Of a DNA stretch of 64,000 bases, positions 36,576 through 45,582 are shown piece by piece. Location: NCBI GenBank assembly GCA_026989265.1, contig JALSJP010000001.1, positions 186,001-250,000 of the forward strand, given 5' to 3'. Every line of letters starts with the position of its first letter. Positions within the stretch are counted from its first letter, which is position 1. This stretch comes from Micavibrio sp. Its GTDB lineage: Bacteria > Pseudomonadota > Alphaproteobacteria > Micavibrionales > Micavibrionaceae. The notes beneath the pieces are model-generated. The model made no database searches. It had not been told where the DNA came from and was given only the letters and a program-made list of their open reading frames with translations. Made by a program: the position numbers and the translations under genes.

Positions 36576-37041
36576 AATCCAATGCGCCTTGAAGGATATG
36601 CTGGGCGGCGAGTTTATCCACAATGCCCCGCTCTTTTGCTTTGCGGCGAGAGATATCCACAGTTTTATCCACAAAATCATGCACAGATGATGTGGATAAC
36701 CTCTCATCCCATAGAGCCACCCACGGTTTGCCCAAATCTTCGGGGAGCTGTTTAATAAATTCCAGCCCAAAATCACGGATAGATTGGCAAGCCCGCCCTT
36801 CGCTATTATCCATATTAAGTGGCAAGCCAATGATATAGCCGCCAATATCATATTCACGGATAATTTCTTCCAATGCCAATATATCGCGCGCAAATTTAGT
36901 GCGCTTTATGGTGCAAATGGGAAAGGCTATGCTCTGCGCGCTGTCAGACAAAGCAATGCCGATAGTTTTCTTGCCAACATCAAGCCCCATGAGGGCAGTA
37001 TCTTTGGGGCGAGCATCTAAAATATTTTCCAGTAAATCCAT
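36556..37041 (-). CDS. ruvX: RuvX/YqgF Holliday-junction-resolvase-like protein
   Basis: 161 residues with an RNase H-like fold. LMGLDVGKKTIGIALSDSA carries the first catalytic aspartate, GGYIIGLPLNMDNSEG the middle motif, and WDERLSTSSVHDFV the later acidic residues. In bacteria this essential protein is tied to 16S rRNA 5' maturation and possibly recombination. Its start is divergent from gatC; its end overlaps the YgjP-like gene. Confidence 0.93.
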   Translation of the reverse strand: MDLLENILDARPKDTALMGLDVGKKTIGIALSDSAQSIAFPICTIKRTKFARDILALEEIIREYDIGGYIIGLPLNMDNSEGRACQSIRDFGLEFIKQLPEDLGKPWVALWDERLSTSSVHDFVDKTVDISRRKAKERGIVDKLAAQHILQGALDFIQCRA

Positions 37042-37125
37042 AAATATTATTTACCCTATATATCGCTTGCAAGCTAGTAACCTCAGTGATAAAAATCATA
37101 CATATTTCAAATATAAGGGTTGATA

Positions 37126-37422
37126 ATGTCGTTAGATATAAAAAGCATAAAAAAAGTTGCCTCATTAGCGCGAATAAGAATGAGTGATGAAGAGCTAGAG
37201 CGCATATCCCCGCGCCTATCAAAGATTATTGATTTTGTAGAGCAGCTTGCCGAGGTTGATACTGATAATGTAGAGCCTTTGGCTAATGTAGTTGATATTG
37301 CCCCGAAATTGCGCGAAGACATTGTAAATGACGGCGGTTATGAGGAGAAAATTTTGGCGAATGCTCCAGAATCTAGCCAAGGCTATTTTGTTGTGCCAAA
37401 TGCGATTGAGGATAATACATAA
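37126..37422 (+). CDS. gatC: aspartyl/glutamyl-tRNA amidotransferase subunit C
   Basis: 98-residue subunit holding GatA and GatB together in the transamidosome that converts Glu-tRNA-Gln (and Asp-tRNA-Asn) to the correct aminoacyl-tRNA. [20 protein letters not shown] and [14 protein letters not shown] are family hallmarks. The ATG at 37126 is preferred: AAGGG lies six bases upstream, and the earlier TTG at 37120 is part of that region. The stop overlaps the gatA start by one base (TAATG). Confidence 0.95.
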   Translation: MSLDIKSIKKVASLARIRMSDEELERISPRLSKIIDFVEQLAEVDTDNVEPLANVVDIAPKLREDIVNDGGYEEKILANAPESSQGYFVVPNAIEDNT

Positions 37423-38879
37423 TGACAAAGCTAACTGATTTAACTATTGAACAAGCTCTTAATGGTTTGAATAATAAAGACTTTACAGCCGTAGAGCTTA
37501 CTCAAGTGCATATTGATGCAATGGGGGTGCATAAGGGGCTTAATGCTTATATCACCGACACGCCTGAGCTAGCGTTAGAGCAAGCCTCCGCGTCTGATGT
37601 TCGCAGAGCTTCTGGTGATGCCCGCCCGCTTGATGGTATTCCGCTCGCTATCAAGGATTTATTTTGCACAAATGGCGTGCAGACAACCGCCGCTAGCCGC
37701 ATATTAGATGGCTTTATCCCGCAATATGAGTCCACAGTTACGCAAAAATTATTTGATGATGGCATTGTCATGCTTGGTAAAGCCAATTTGGATGAATTTG
37801 CCATGGGATCAGCAAACACAACTAGCTATTACGGCAATGTTATAAATCCGTGGAAACGAGATGGCGATGATGCGGAGCTTACCCCCGGTGGTTCATCTGG
37901 TGGATCGGCGGCGGCAGTGGCGGCGCGCATAGCTATGGGCGCAACGGGAACAGATACTGGCGGCTCAATAAGGCAGCCCGCTGCTTTTTGCGGGATATCA
38001 GGGATTAAGCCGACATATGGGCGTTGCTCTCGATGGGGAACCATTGCTTTTGCTTCATCATTAGATCAAGCGGGAACTCTTGCCCGTAGCGTTAAAGATA
38101 ATGCATTATTGCTGCAATCTATATCTGGTTATGACGCTAAAGACAGCACCAGCGCCAATAAAGCTGTGCCTGATTTTGCTGCGGCTTTAACTGGTGATAT
38201 CAAGGGCAAAGTTATAGGCATTCCCAAAGAATACCGCATGGACGGCATGCCCGATGAGATTGAAAAGCTTTGGCAGCAAGGCATTGAATGGCTAGAAGCT
38301 GCGGGCGCAACCACGATAGAGGTTAGCTTGCCGCACACTAAATATGCTCTGCCCACATATTATGTGATTGCCCCTGCCGAGGCTTCATCTAATTTGGCGC
38401 GATATGACGGGGTAAAGTTCGGCTATAGAGCAGATGAGGGCGACCTTACAAACATGTATGAGATCACCCGCGCGCAAGGCTTTGGAGAAGAGGTCAAACG
38501 CCGCATAATGATTGGCACTTACGCGCTATCATCTGGATATTATGATGCATATTATATCAAGGCACAAAAAGTCCGCCGCCTTATATCGCAAGATTTCATA
38601 GCTGCATTTGAAAAATGCGACGTATTATTAACCCCTACCGCGCCGTCTGCTGCCTTTGCTATTGGTGAGAACGAGGACGATCCGATCAAAATGTATCTAA
38701 ATGATGTGTTTACTGTTCCCGCTTCCCTTGCTGGGCTGCCTGCTATGTCTGTTCCTGCTGGGCTTGATGCGGGTGGTTTGCCGCTTGGCTTGCAGGTAAT
38801 CGGGCGGGCATGGGATGAGGAAACAGTGCTTAAAGTTTCGGGAGTTATTGAAAACTTATCAGGATTTAAGGGGCTGTAG
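37422..38879 (+). CDS. gatA: aspartyl/glutamyl-tRNA amidotransferase subunit A
   Basis: Amidase-signature glutaminase subunit. 485 residues; the Ser-cisSer-Lys triad can be placed at IPLAIKDLF (Lys), [13 protein letters not shown] (cis-Ser) and [14 protein letters not shown] (nucleophile Ser), with [13 protein letters not shown] downstream. Length and order are typical. It is flanked by gatC (one-base overlap) and, one base after its stop, by a secreted-protein gene inserted before gatB. Confidence 0.97.
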   Translation: MTKLTDLTIEQALNGLNNKDFTAVELTQVHIDAMGVHKGLNAYITDTPELALEQASASDVRRASGDARPLDGIPLAIKDLFCTNGVQTTAASRILDGFIPQYESTVTQKLFDDGIVMLGKANLDEFAMGSANTTSYYGNVINPWKRDGDDAELTPGGSSGGSAAAVAARIAMGATGTDTGGSIRQPAAFCGISGIKPTYGRCSRWGTIAFASSLDQAGTLARSVKDNALLLQSISGYDAKDSTSANKAVPDFAAALTGDIKGKVIGIPKEYRMDGMPDEIEKLWQQGIEWLEAAGATTIEVSLPHTKYALPTYYVIAPAEASSNLARYDGVKFGYRADEGDLTNMYEITRAQGFGEEVKRRIMIGTYALSSGYYDAYYIKAQKVRRLISQDFIAAFEKCDVLLTPTAPSAAFAIGENEDDPIKMYLNDVFTVPASLAGLPAMSVPAGLDAGGLPLGLQVIGRAWDEETVLKVSGVIENLSGFKGL

Positions 38880-38880
38880 C

Positions 38881-39528
38881 ATGAGATTTTATAGGTTTTT
38901 TGCCATAGCCATTTTCAGCATATTAATATTTGCATCTAGCCACTCTATCGCTCAAAGCAATGGTGATGCGAGTAAATCGCTTGATGATATCCTAAATCCT
39001 AAAGTTGAAACTGATGATAAGCCGCTAACCGCCGCCCTTATGGCTAATCGCTATTATAAAACATGTATAGAAGAAAAAAGCCTTTCCTTTGATGATATTG
39101 AAAAAGATATATTATGTAGCTGCGTGGCTGCTAAAATGTCCGAAAATCTAACGGTTGATGAATTCAAAGGGCTTGATAAAAAAACAAAAGCTGGCAAAAA
39201 AGCCCGCAACATGATGCTTGCTTATTCATATGCGCCATGTATGGGATATGTGATTAATAAAAAAGCTAGCACTGATTGTTATATATCAAAGCGCCTTGAT
39301 GATATCATTATTGGCAAATCACTGATTTGCAAATGTGTTGCTGATCGCTTTAAACAACATATTGCACTAGATGCGCCGCGCATGATTATAAGATCACAGC
39401 TATATGAGCCAATGGATTTAAACCCGCTTGAGCGCTATTTCATGGAAAAAGACTATCATGCGCAGCATAGAATTATAATGAATCAATGTCGATTTGACTT
39501 TGAATATCACAGAGATAACAAGAGATAA
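38881..39528 (+). CDS. secreted cysteine-containing protein between gatA and gatB
   Basis: 215 residues starting at the ATG one base after the gatA stop; an earlier in-frame ATG at 38815 lies inside gatA. A signal peptide ([20 protein letters not shown]) predicts export. The mature part contains two similar modules, each with C-x(~15)-[L/I]C-x-[21 protein letters not shown] followed by C, and [20 protein letters not shown] followed by C, each ending in a later cysteine (APCMG, NQCRF). Eight cysteines in a duplicated arrangement suggest disulfides or metal binding. I recognise no family. Confidence 0.7.
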   Translation: MRFYRFFAIAIFSILIFASSHSIAQSNGDASKSLDDILNPKVETDDKPLTAALMANRYYKTCIEEKSLSFDDIEKDILCSCVAAKMSENLTVDEFKGLDKKTKAGKKARNMMLAYSYAPCMGYVINKKASTDCYISKRLDDIIIGKSLICKCVADRFKQHIALDAPRMIIRSQLYEPMDLNPLERYFMEKDYHAQHRIIMNQCRFDFEYHRDNKR

Positions 39529-39545
39529 TAAGGACTATATATAAC

Positions 39546-40997
39546 ATGGCTAAATTAGTAAAAGGTGAGACTGGCGATTGGGAAATTGTGATTGGCATGG
39601 AAATTCATGCTCAAATCACCGCGGAGTCTAAGCTGTTTTCTGGCGCGCCCACAAAGTTCGGCGCTGCGCCAAATAGCCAAGTATCATTAGTCGATGCGGC
39701 GATGCCTGGTATGCTCCCCGTTTTGAATGAAAAATGCGTGGAACAAGCCATAAGAACGGGGCTTGGGATTAATTCCAAAATCAACACTTATTCAGTTTTT
39801 GCGCGTAAGAATTATTTTTATCCTGACCTGCCGCAAGGATATCAGATATCCCAATTCGAAGACCCTATTGTTGGCGAAGGCGAAATTGAGATTGACCTGC
39901 CCGATGGAAGTGTAAAAGTAATCGGTATAACGCGCCTACATTTAGAGCAAGATGCAGGTAAATCCGTGCATGACCAGCACCCTAATAAGACCTATGTTGA
40001 TCTGAATCGCTCGGGCTGCGCACTGATGGAAATTGTGTCTGAGCCTGACATAAGAAGCCCTGAAGAAGCTATAGCTTACCTATCAAAAATCCGCATGATC
40101 GTGCGATATTTGGAGACTTGCGACGGCAATATGGATGAAGGCTCTATGCGCGCGGATGTTAATATATCTATGCGAAGACCAAATGCAGAGCTTGGAATAC
40201 GCGCTGAAATCAAAAATGTAAACTCGCTAAAAGCCGTGGGGCAGGCTATCGAATATGAGGCTATTCGCCAAGTTGAGATATTAGAATCTGGCGGCGAGGT
40301 CGTTCAAGAAACGCGGCTTTGGGATCCTGTTAAGCTTGAAACGCGTTCTATGCGCTCGAAAGAAGAAGCTCATGATTATAGATATTTCCCTGATCCTGAC
40401 TTGCTTCCGCTTAAATTTTCGCAAGACTGGGTTGATGAGATAAAGGCAAGCTTGCCAGAGCTGCCCGATCAAAAGAAACACAGATTTATGGAAGATTTTG
40501 GACTAAGTCACTATGATGCTAGCGTTTTAATAGCAGAGCGCAGCCGCGCTGATTATTACGAAGAGGTTGCAAAAGGTCATGACCCTAAGCTTGCTGCAAA
40601 CTGGGTGATTAATGAGCTTTTGGGGATTTTGAAAAAGAATGAAAAAACCTTGGAGCAAAGCCCTATTTCTGCTGAGAAATTAGGCGGGCTTATTGCTCTT
40701 ATTTCCGATGATACAATATCGGGCAAAATCGCCAAAGATGTGTTTGCTGATATGTTTAAAAATGGCAAAGATGCTCTTGATATTGTTGAGGAAAAGGGGC
40801 TTAAACAAGTAACTGATAGCGGCGCGATAGAGGCTTTAATTGATGAAGTTATTGCATCTAATCCCGATAATGTGGCAAAGTACAAAAGTGGCAAGGACAA
40901 GCTGTTTGGCTTTTTCGTTGGGCAAGTGATGAAAAAATCACAGGGAAAAGCTAACCCCGCCGCAGTTAACAAATTATTGAAAGAAAAGTTAGGATAG
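39546..40997 (+). CDS. gatB: aspartyl/glutamyl-tRNA amidotransferase subunit B
   Basis: Kinase-like subunit that activates the misacylated tRNA's carboxylate and binds tRNA. 483 residues with [39 protein letters not shown] and [10 protein letters not shown]-type segment ([20 protein letters not shown]). The C-terminal YqeY-like helical domain (to [13 protein letters not shown]) is complete. The start has AAGGAC upstream. It is separated from gatA by the secreted-protein gene only. Confidence 0.97.
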   Translation: MAKLVKGETGDWEIVIGMEIHAQITAESKLFSGAPTKFGAAPNSQVSLVDAAMPGMLPVLNEKCVEQAIRTGLGINSKINTYSVFARKNYFYPDLPQGYQISQFEDPIVGEGEIEIDLPDGSVKVIGITRLHLEQDAGKSVHDQHPNKTYVDLNRSGCALMEIVSEPDIRSPEEAIAYLSKIRMIVRYLETCDGNMDEGSMRADVNISMRRPNAELGIRAEIKNVNSLKAVGQAIEYEAIRQVEILESGGEVVQETRLWDPVKLETRSMRSKEEAHDYRYFPDPDLLPLKFSQDWVDEIKASLPELPDQKKHRFMEDFGLSHYDASVLIAERSRADYYEEVAKGHDPKLAANWVINELLGILKKNEKTLEQSPISAEKLGGLIALISDDTISGKIAKDVFADMFKNGKDALDIVEEKGLKQVTDSGAIEALIDEVIASNPDNVAKYKSGKDKLFGFFVGQVMKKSQGKANPAAVNKLLKEKLG

Positions 40998-41006
40998 CTA
41001 CGGCAA

Positions 41007-41234
41007 ATGACTAAATATGAATACAAAGTTGGGATTTACCGCGAGAGCATGATTGGCTCGCTATTTTTGGCTGGCTCAAAGGTTGATCCGATAAAATTTA
41101 GTGAGTTTCTTAATAAAAATGGCGATGCGGGCTGGGAAGTTATAACTATGGAGCGGGAAATCCGCCGTATGTTATTATTTTTTAAACGCGAAGCATTCCT
41201 AGTTGTAATGAAAAAAGAGAAAAGCGGAGAATAA
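41007..41234 (+). CDS. DUF4177-like small protein
   Basis: 75 residues with the KYEYKVGIYR opening, the FSEFLNKNGDAGWEVITM core and a C-terminal FFKREAFLVVMKK that match the DUF4177 fold (a small beta-alpha-beta protein of unknown role). It follows gatB by nine bases and precedes another small gene by four, so it is probably in the same transcript. Confidence 0.65.
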   Translation: MTKYEYKVGIYRESMIGSLFLAGSKVDPIKFSEFLNKNGDAGWEVITMEREIRRMLLFFKREAFLVVMKKEKSGE

Positions 41235-41238
41235 AGCG

Positions 41239-41454
41239 ATGCACCAAACATTATTAAAAGCCATTATAGTCATGGTATGTATTGGCGCGTTAATATCTAT
41301 CGCCCAAATATGGACTATATTTCTTGCATGGGATGTGTTTTTCAAGGCATTGATAACACTTGGAATATTAATTGTTCTGGCTGGCTTCATCTTGGTTGTA
41401 AAGTCTGATTTAGGCTCTCACAAAAAGATGAAAGACGAAAATTATTTAGATTAA
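41239..41454 (+). CDS. small two-pass membrane protein
   Basis: 71 residues with two hydrophobic segments (IIVMVCIGALISIAQIWTIF and ALITLGILIVLAGFILVV) and a charged C-terminal tail (GSHKKMKDENYLD). GGAG lies ten bases before the start. No family is recognised. It is the last gene of the gat run before tRNA-Ser. Confidence 0.55.
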   Translation: MHQTLLKAIIVMVCIGALISIAQIWTIFLAWDVFFKALITLGILIVLAGFILVVKSDLGSHKKMKDENYLD

Positions 41455-41513
41455 AATTTATAACTAAAAGCCTTTACAAATATAGTATAATCACCTAAAC
41501 AAATGGACGGTAT

Positions 41514-41606
41514 GGAGACTTGGCCGAGTGGCTGAAGGCGCGCCCCTGCTAAGGGTGTATAGGGTTTATAGCTCTATCGAGGGTTCGAATCCCTCAGTCT
41601 CCGCCA
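41514..41606 (+). tRNA. tRNA-Ser (GCT)
   Basis: 93-nt class II tRNA with long variable arm and encoded CCA. The acceptor stem GGAGACT pairs with AGTCTCC. The D arm is GGCCGAGTGGCTGAAGGC; the anticodon loop CTGCTAA between CGCCCC and GGGTG shows anticodon GCT (AGC/AGU serine codons); the variable arm TATAGGGTTTATAGCTCTAT forms its own stem; the T arm is GAGGGTTCGAATCCCTC. A TATAAT box at 41486-41491 lies 22 bases upstream. Confidence 0.97.
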
Positions 41607-41697
41607 TTTACCCGCCTCTTAAACATGGTGTGGTATGTTTTTCCAAACAAAAAACCTACAATAAGGTTGTGACGTAGCAAATAGAAATGGACAAAAT

Positions 41698-42444
41698 ATG
41701 CCACTAAAACTCCCTAAAATCATCGGACATCGTGGCTGTGCGGGCTACGCGCCTGAAAATACACTAGCCGCCATTCATACTGCCGCCGATATGGGCGTGG
41801 AATGGATAGATCTTGGTGTTAAGATCACCAAGGATGATATCCCGATTATATTTAATGATGAAACGCTTGATCGCACAACAAACGGCAGCGGCAAAGTGGC
41901 GGATAAGACTTTAGCAGAAATCAAAGAGCTTGATTGCGGCAATTGGTATGGTGAGAGCTTTTCAGCTATTCAAATCCCTACATTGGAAGAAACTATAGAC
42001 GTATTATTGGAGCGGGATCTAGGTCTAAATTTAGAAATAAAACCTTGCGAAGGGCGCGAAAAAGACACAGCCGAGGTGGCTCTCGACCTGCTTTCTACAA
42101 TTTGGGATGATCATGACCGCTTGCTTATTTCATCATCCCAACATGTTAGCCTAGAAGCCGCCGCTGATATTGCCGAGGACTGGCATCGTGGTTTGATTTT
42201 ACCTGCTGAATTTCCTGAAAACTGGGCGGAAATGGCGGATTACTTGCAAGTATCCACCATCAATGTAAATGCCAATACGATAAAACAAAGTCAAATCGAC
42301 ATCATTATGGATATGGAAAAACAAATCCTAGCATATACAGTCAACCAACCAGACCAAGCACGCTTACTACAAAGCTGGGGAGTTGATGGGTTTTTCTCTG
42401 ATGTGCCTGATGTCTTGCTGGAAGGCGTGTTTATAGTGCATTAA
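41698..42444 (+). CDS. glycerophosphodiester phosphodiesterase-like protein with altered active site
   Basis: 248 residues with the GDPD TIM barrel: KIIGHRGCAGYAPENTLAAI opens the domain, and DRTTNGSGKVADKTLAEIKE follows. Normal members then have E-x-D as metal ligands and HD as the second catalytic histidine. Here WIDLGVKITKDD replaces ELD with DLG, and PIIFNDETL replaces HD with ND. The first histidine and the ENT motif stay. Activity on glycerophosphodiesters is therefore doubtful. The length is complete, so this is an intact but divergent protein rather than a fragment. It stands alone after tRNA-Ser. Confidence 0.8.
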   Translation: MPLKLPKIIGHRGCAGYAPENTLAAIHTAADMGVEWIDLGVKITKDDIPIIFNDETLDRTTNGSGKVADKTLAEIKELDCGNWYGESFSAIQIPTLEETIDVLLERDLGLNLEIKPCEGREKDTAEVALDLLSTIWDDHDRLLISSSQHVSLEAAADIAEDWHRGLILPAEFPENWAEMADYLQVSTINVNANTIKQSQIDIIMDMEKQILAYTVNQPDQARLLQSWGVDGFFSDVPDVLLEGVFIVH

Positions 42445-42561
42445 TCGCGAATAAACCAAGTTTGGCATATCCACCACCACCGTTTATAAACTGCGCAATA
42501 GTTACATATTCGCGGAATTAATCATATGACAGCAAATCTTGCCGTTGCTTAAATACGGAAT

Positions 42562-42666
42562 ATGGCACTTGAAACAATCAAATGTAAAAGCTTTACCATA
42601 GAAGTAAATGTTTTAAAAGAAGAGCAAAATGCCAAGCTTGAGCATGATGACGCATTAGCTCCATAA
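42562..42666 (+). CDS. possible 34-residue ORF in the intergenic stretch
   Basis: In the 232-base gap before fabI a 34-codon frame begins ATGGCACTTGAAACA and ends with TAA at 42666 (MALETIKCKSFTIEVNVLKE, then a polar tail). A weak GGAA precedes the ATG. The composition is protein-like, but there is no family or strong start signal; it could be a relic. Confidence 0.2.
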   Translation: MALETIKCKSFTIEVNVLKEEQNAKLEHDDALAP

Positions 42667-42676
42667 AACACTTAGG

Positions 42677-43477
42677 CTAATCCTCATGCGGGGTCATACC
42701 AACGGCGTTATAGCCACAATCAACATAATGAATCTCGCCAGTTACCGCGCCTGACATATCGGAGAGTAAATACAGCCCTGCGCCACCGATTTCTTTTAGA
42801 TCAACAGGTCGAGCAAGGGGAGATGCCGCGACGCTTTTCTTGAATGTTTGACGCGCCCCGCCAATAACTGCGCCCGCTAAAGTCCTCATTGGTCCTGCTG
42901 ATATAGCGTTAACGCGGATTCCATCTTGCCCTAAATCAGCCGCCAAATAGCGCACAGATGATTCAAGCGCGGCTTTTGCCACTCCCATAACATTGTAATT
43001 AGGCATAACTTTTTGCGCTCCGTAATAGCTAAGCGTTACTGCGCTCCCGCCTTCGCTCATTAAATCTTTGGCTCTACGCATAACTGAGGTAAAAGAAAAG
43101 CAGGATATATGCATGGTTTGCAGAAAATTCTCCAGCGAAGTATCAACATACCTGCCTTGCAATTCATCTTTATCAGAAAAAGCAACCGCATGAATTATGA
43201 AATCTATCTCGCCCCATTTTTCTTTTAGAATGGCAAAAACATTGTCCAAATCTTCTTCATTTGAGACATCACAATCTATAACAATATCAGAGCCAATACT
43301 AGCAGCTAGCGGATTTACGCGTTTACCAAATGCATCGCCTTGATAGGTAAATGCTAGCTCCGCGCCAGCGTCATGAAGTGCGCTCGCCATGCCCCAAGCA
43401 ATAGAACGCTCATTCGCCACGCCCATAACAAGCCCACGCTTGCCTTTCATTAAATCATTCATATATTCTTCTTTCAT
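42677..43477 (-). CDS. fabI: enoyl-[acyl-carrier-protein] reductase FabI (copy 1)
   Basis: NADH-dependent reductase for the last step of each fatty-acid elongation round. 266 residues; short-chain dehydrogenase fold with the FabI-type nucleotide loop GLVMGVANERSIAWGMA, and the catalytic Tyr-x6-Lys pair in SYYGAQKVMPNYNVMGVAKA. The C terminus has SDMSGAVTGEIHYVDCGYNA. ATG at 43477 or five codons later (MNDLMKGKRG) could be the start. It lies downstream of fabA-fabB on the same strand. A second, clearly homologous FabI is at 49782-50621. Confidence 0.93.
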   Translation of the reverse strand: MKEEYMNDLMKGKRGLVMGVANERSIAWGMASALHDAGAELAFTYQGDAFGKRVNPLAASIGSDIVIDCDVSNEEDLDNVFAILKEKWGEIDFIIHAVAFSDKDELQGRYVDTSLENFLQTMHISCFSFTSVMRRAKDLMSEGGSAVTLSYYGAQKVMPNYNVMGVAKAALESSVRYLAADLGQDGIRVNAISAGPMRTLAGAVIGGARQTFKKSVAASPLARPVDLKEIGGAGLYLLSDMSGAVTGEIHYVDCGYNAVGMTPHED

Positions 43478-43479
43478 GT

Positions 43480-43698
43480 TTATAACTTCATAACCATCAT
43501 ATGGTGAAGAATTCCAGCTTCCATAAATCCATCACCATCCACAATAAAACCTAAACTCTCATAAAATGGAATAGCATGATCCTCGTTATGTTCAATTTCT
43601 ATATCTATAGGAACATTTTGCCCTTGAACAAATATAACTGTCCGCAAATAAACACAAAGTGCATGATAATATAAATTTTCAACCTTTGTGATTTTCAA
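43480..43698 (-). pseudogene. internally deleted GNAT acetyltransferase remnant
   Basis: The 72-codon frame has no ATG start (it opens with TTG). Its first part, YLRTVIFVQGQNVPIDIEIE, is the N-terminal region of an ElaA/GNAT-like acetyltransferase. It then jumps directly to AIPFYESLGFIVDGDGFMEA and GILHHMMVMKL, the C-terminal end of the same fold. The acetyl-CoA-binding middle of about 60-70 residues is missing. It lies between fabB and fabI. A 16-bp tandem repeat covers its beginning. Confidence 0.7.
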
Positions 43699-43715
43699 CC
43701 TTTGTGATTTTCAAC
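43675..43715. repeat. 16-bp direct tandem repeat, 2.6 copies
   Basis: The unit ATTTTCAACCTTTGTG occurs twice in tandem (43675-43706) followed by ATTTTCAAC. It overlaps the start of the GNAT remnant and approaches the fabB stop. It looks like replication slippage. Confidence 0.85.
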
Positions 43716-43729
43716 TATTTACCTTTATT

Positions 43730-44956
43730 TCACCCATCATATTTACTCATCGCAAGTGTAGCGTTAGTGCCGCCAAAGCCAAAGCTGTTAGATATTACGG
43801 TTTCGTGATTAACATTATCAATGCGTTTGCGAGCAATTGGCAAGCCTGCCGCGCCCTCATCCAAAGTTTCAATATTAATGCTAGGAGCTACAAAATCATG
43901 CTTCATCATAAGCAGGCTATAGATAGCTTCTTGCACGCCAGTGCCGCCCAAAGAATGCCCCGTCATGGATTTAGTCGCGCTGATATGCGGCATAGCTTGA
44001 TCTAGTGGCTCGAACACTTCGCGCACGGCGTTAAGCTCTGTTATATCACCTGCTGGAGTAGATGTTCCGTGAGTATTGATATAAGTCACGGGCGTTTTAA
44101 CGGTTTCCAAAGCCTGTCTCATACAGCGAACCGCGCCCTCACCGCTTGGCGCAACCATATCAGCGCCATCGGAAGTCGCGCCGTACCCTGTAATTTCCGC
44201 ATATATTTTTGCCCCGCGTGCCTTGGCATGTTCAAGCTCTTCCAACACCAAAACGCCGCCACCGCCGCTAATCACAAAGCCATCACGATTAGCATCATAA
44301 GCCCGCGCCGCCTTTTGGGGCGTATCATTATAGTTTGAACTCATCGCGCCCATAGCGTCAAATAACACGGACAAAGCCCAGTGCAGCTCTTCCGCTCCGC
44401 CAGCGAACATAACATCTTGCTTGCCCCACTGGATAAGCTCCGCCGCGTTGCCGATACAATGCGCAGATGTCGAACAAGCTGAGGATATAGAGTAATTCAC
44501 GCCCTTAATCTTGAAATTAGTAGCAATCGTAGCCGAACAGGTAGAGCTCATACATTTAGGAACAGCGAACGGCCCTACGCGCTTTGGGCTTTTCTCACGC
44601 GTTATATCAGCCGCAGCTACTTGCGCGCTAGTAGATGGGCCGCCCGACCCCATAACAATGCCAGTGCGCACGTTACTAACTTGGTCTTCACCAAGACCAG
44701 AATCCGCAACTGCTTGCTCCATAGCTAAATGATTATAGCCAGCCGCATCGCCCATAAAGCGTAGCAAGCGTTTATCTATATGGTCTTTAAGCACAATATC
44801 GGGCTTACCATGGATTTGCGAGCGAAAGCCAAGCTCTGCATATTCTTCGGATGCGGTAATGCCAGACTTACCAGCCTTTAGAGATTCCAAAACCTCTTCC
44901 TTGCTATTACCTATGCAAGAAATAATTCCCATTCCAGTTATTACAACGCGGCGCAT
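43730..44956 (-). CDS. fabB: 3-oxoacyl-[acyl-carrier-protein] synthase I
   Basis: Condensing enzyme (KAS I) that elongates unsaturated acyl-ACPs with malonyl-ACP. 408 residues; the Cys-His-His triad is in [28 protein letters not shown] and [34 protein letters not shown] is the usual N terminus of FabB. It follows fabA by 20 bases, the classical anaerobic unsaturated fatty-acid pair. Confidence 0.95.
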   Translation of the reverse strand: MRRVVITGMGIISCIGNSKEEVLESLKAGKSGITASEEYAELGFRSQIHGKPDIVLKDHIDKRLLRFMGDAAGYNHLAMEQAVADSGLGEDQVSNVRTGIVMGSGGPSTSAQVAAADITREKSPKRVGPFAVPKCMSSTCSATIATNFKIKGVNYSISSACSTSAHCIGNAAELIQWGKQDVMFAGGAEELHWALSVLFDAMGAMSSNYNDTPQKAARAYDANRDGFVISGGGGVLVLEELEHAKARGAKIYAEITGYGATSDGADMVAPSGEGAVRCMRQALETVKTPVTYINTHGTSTPAGDITELNAVREVFEPLDQAMPHISATKSMTGHSLGGTGVQEAIYSLLMMKHDFVAPSINIETLDEGAAGLPIARKRIDNVNHETVISNSFGFGGTNATLAMSKYDG

Positions 44957-44976
44957 ATTTACTCACTCCCTGTTTA

Positions 44977-45495
44977 TTATTTACCTGAATTATCGAATAG
45001 TCCAACTTTAAGACCTTTAACGCTATAGGCTTTTTCGCCGTCCGCATATATTGTGCCGTCCGCTATTCCTAATACCAATTTACCATTCATAACGCGTTTA
45101 ATATCCACCACATATTTAAGCAATTTAACATCAGGGGTAACCATAGCCGCAAGCTTTATCTCACCAACGCCAAGCGCGCGCCCTGCCCCCTTTGCACCAG
45201 TCCAGCCAAGGTAAAAGCCGAGCAACTGCCACAAGCCATCAAGCCCAAGACAACCAGGCATAACAGGGTCGCCCTTAAAATGGCATTCATAAAACCAAAG
45301 GTCAGGATGGATATCAAATTCTGCCTCAATAATGCCCTTACCATTTGCGCCGCCCTCAAGCGAAACATTAGTTATACGGTCAAGCATAAGCATTGGCGGA
45401 AGCGGAAGCTGTGCATTGCCCGCGCCAAACATATCGCCTTTCGCGCAAGTAATTATCTCATCATAATCATAACTAGGTTTTTGTACAAAAGTCAT
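44977..45495 (-). CDS. fabA: 3-hydroxydecanoyl-[acyl-carrier-protein] dehydratase/isomerase
   Basis: Introduces the cis double bond at the C10 stage of unsaturated fatty-acid synthesis and isomerises it. 172 residues, hot-dog fold; the catalytic histidine is in [20 protein letters not shown], with the aspartate in the same block ([16 protein letters not shown]). Length is typical. It is the first gene of fabA-fabB-(remnant)-fabI, with a clear promoter upstream. Confidence 0.96.
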   Translation of the reverse strand: MTFVQKPSYDYDEIITCAKGDMFGAGNAQLPLPPMLMLDRITNVSLEGGANGKGIIEAEFDIHPDLWFYECHFKGDPVMPGCLGLDGLWQLLGFYLGWTGAKGAGRALGVGEIKLAAMVTPDVKLLKYVVDIKRVMNGKLVLGIADGTIYADGEKAYSVKGLKVGLFDNSGK

Positions 45496-45524
45496 AGCAT
45501 CTCTCTGTTTTTATTACAGATAGA

Positions 45525-45553
45525 TTTATACGTGGTTATGATAAAGCGGGCAA
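45525..45553 (-). promoter_or_regulatory. promoter of fabA
   Basis: On the minus strand TTGCCC (553-548), a 17-base spacer and TATAAA (530-525) precede fabA by about 30 bases. The perfect 12-bp palindrome AGGTCTAGACCT (45573-45584) lies 19 bases upstream of the -35 box and could be an operator; it also covers the stop codon of the upstream gene. Confidence 0.55.
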
Positions 45554-45582
45554 GTGGTGATTTTAGTATTTAAGGTCTAGAC

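Noticed and set aside
37020-37125. A further gene in the 84-base gap between ruvX and gatC
   Set aside because: It is a divergent promoter region; no frame of useful length with a ribosome site is seen.
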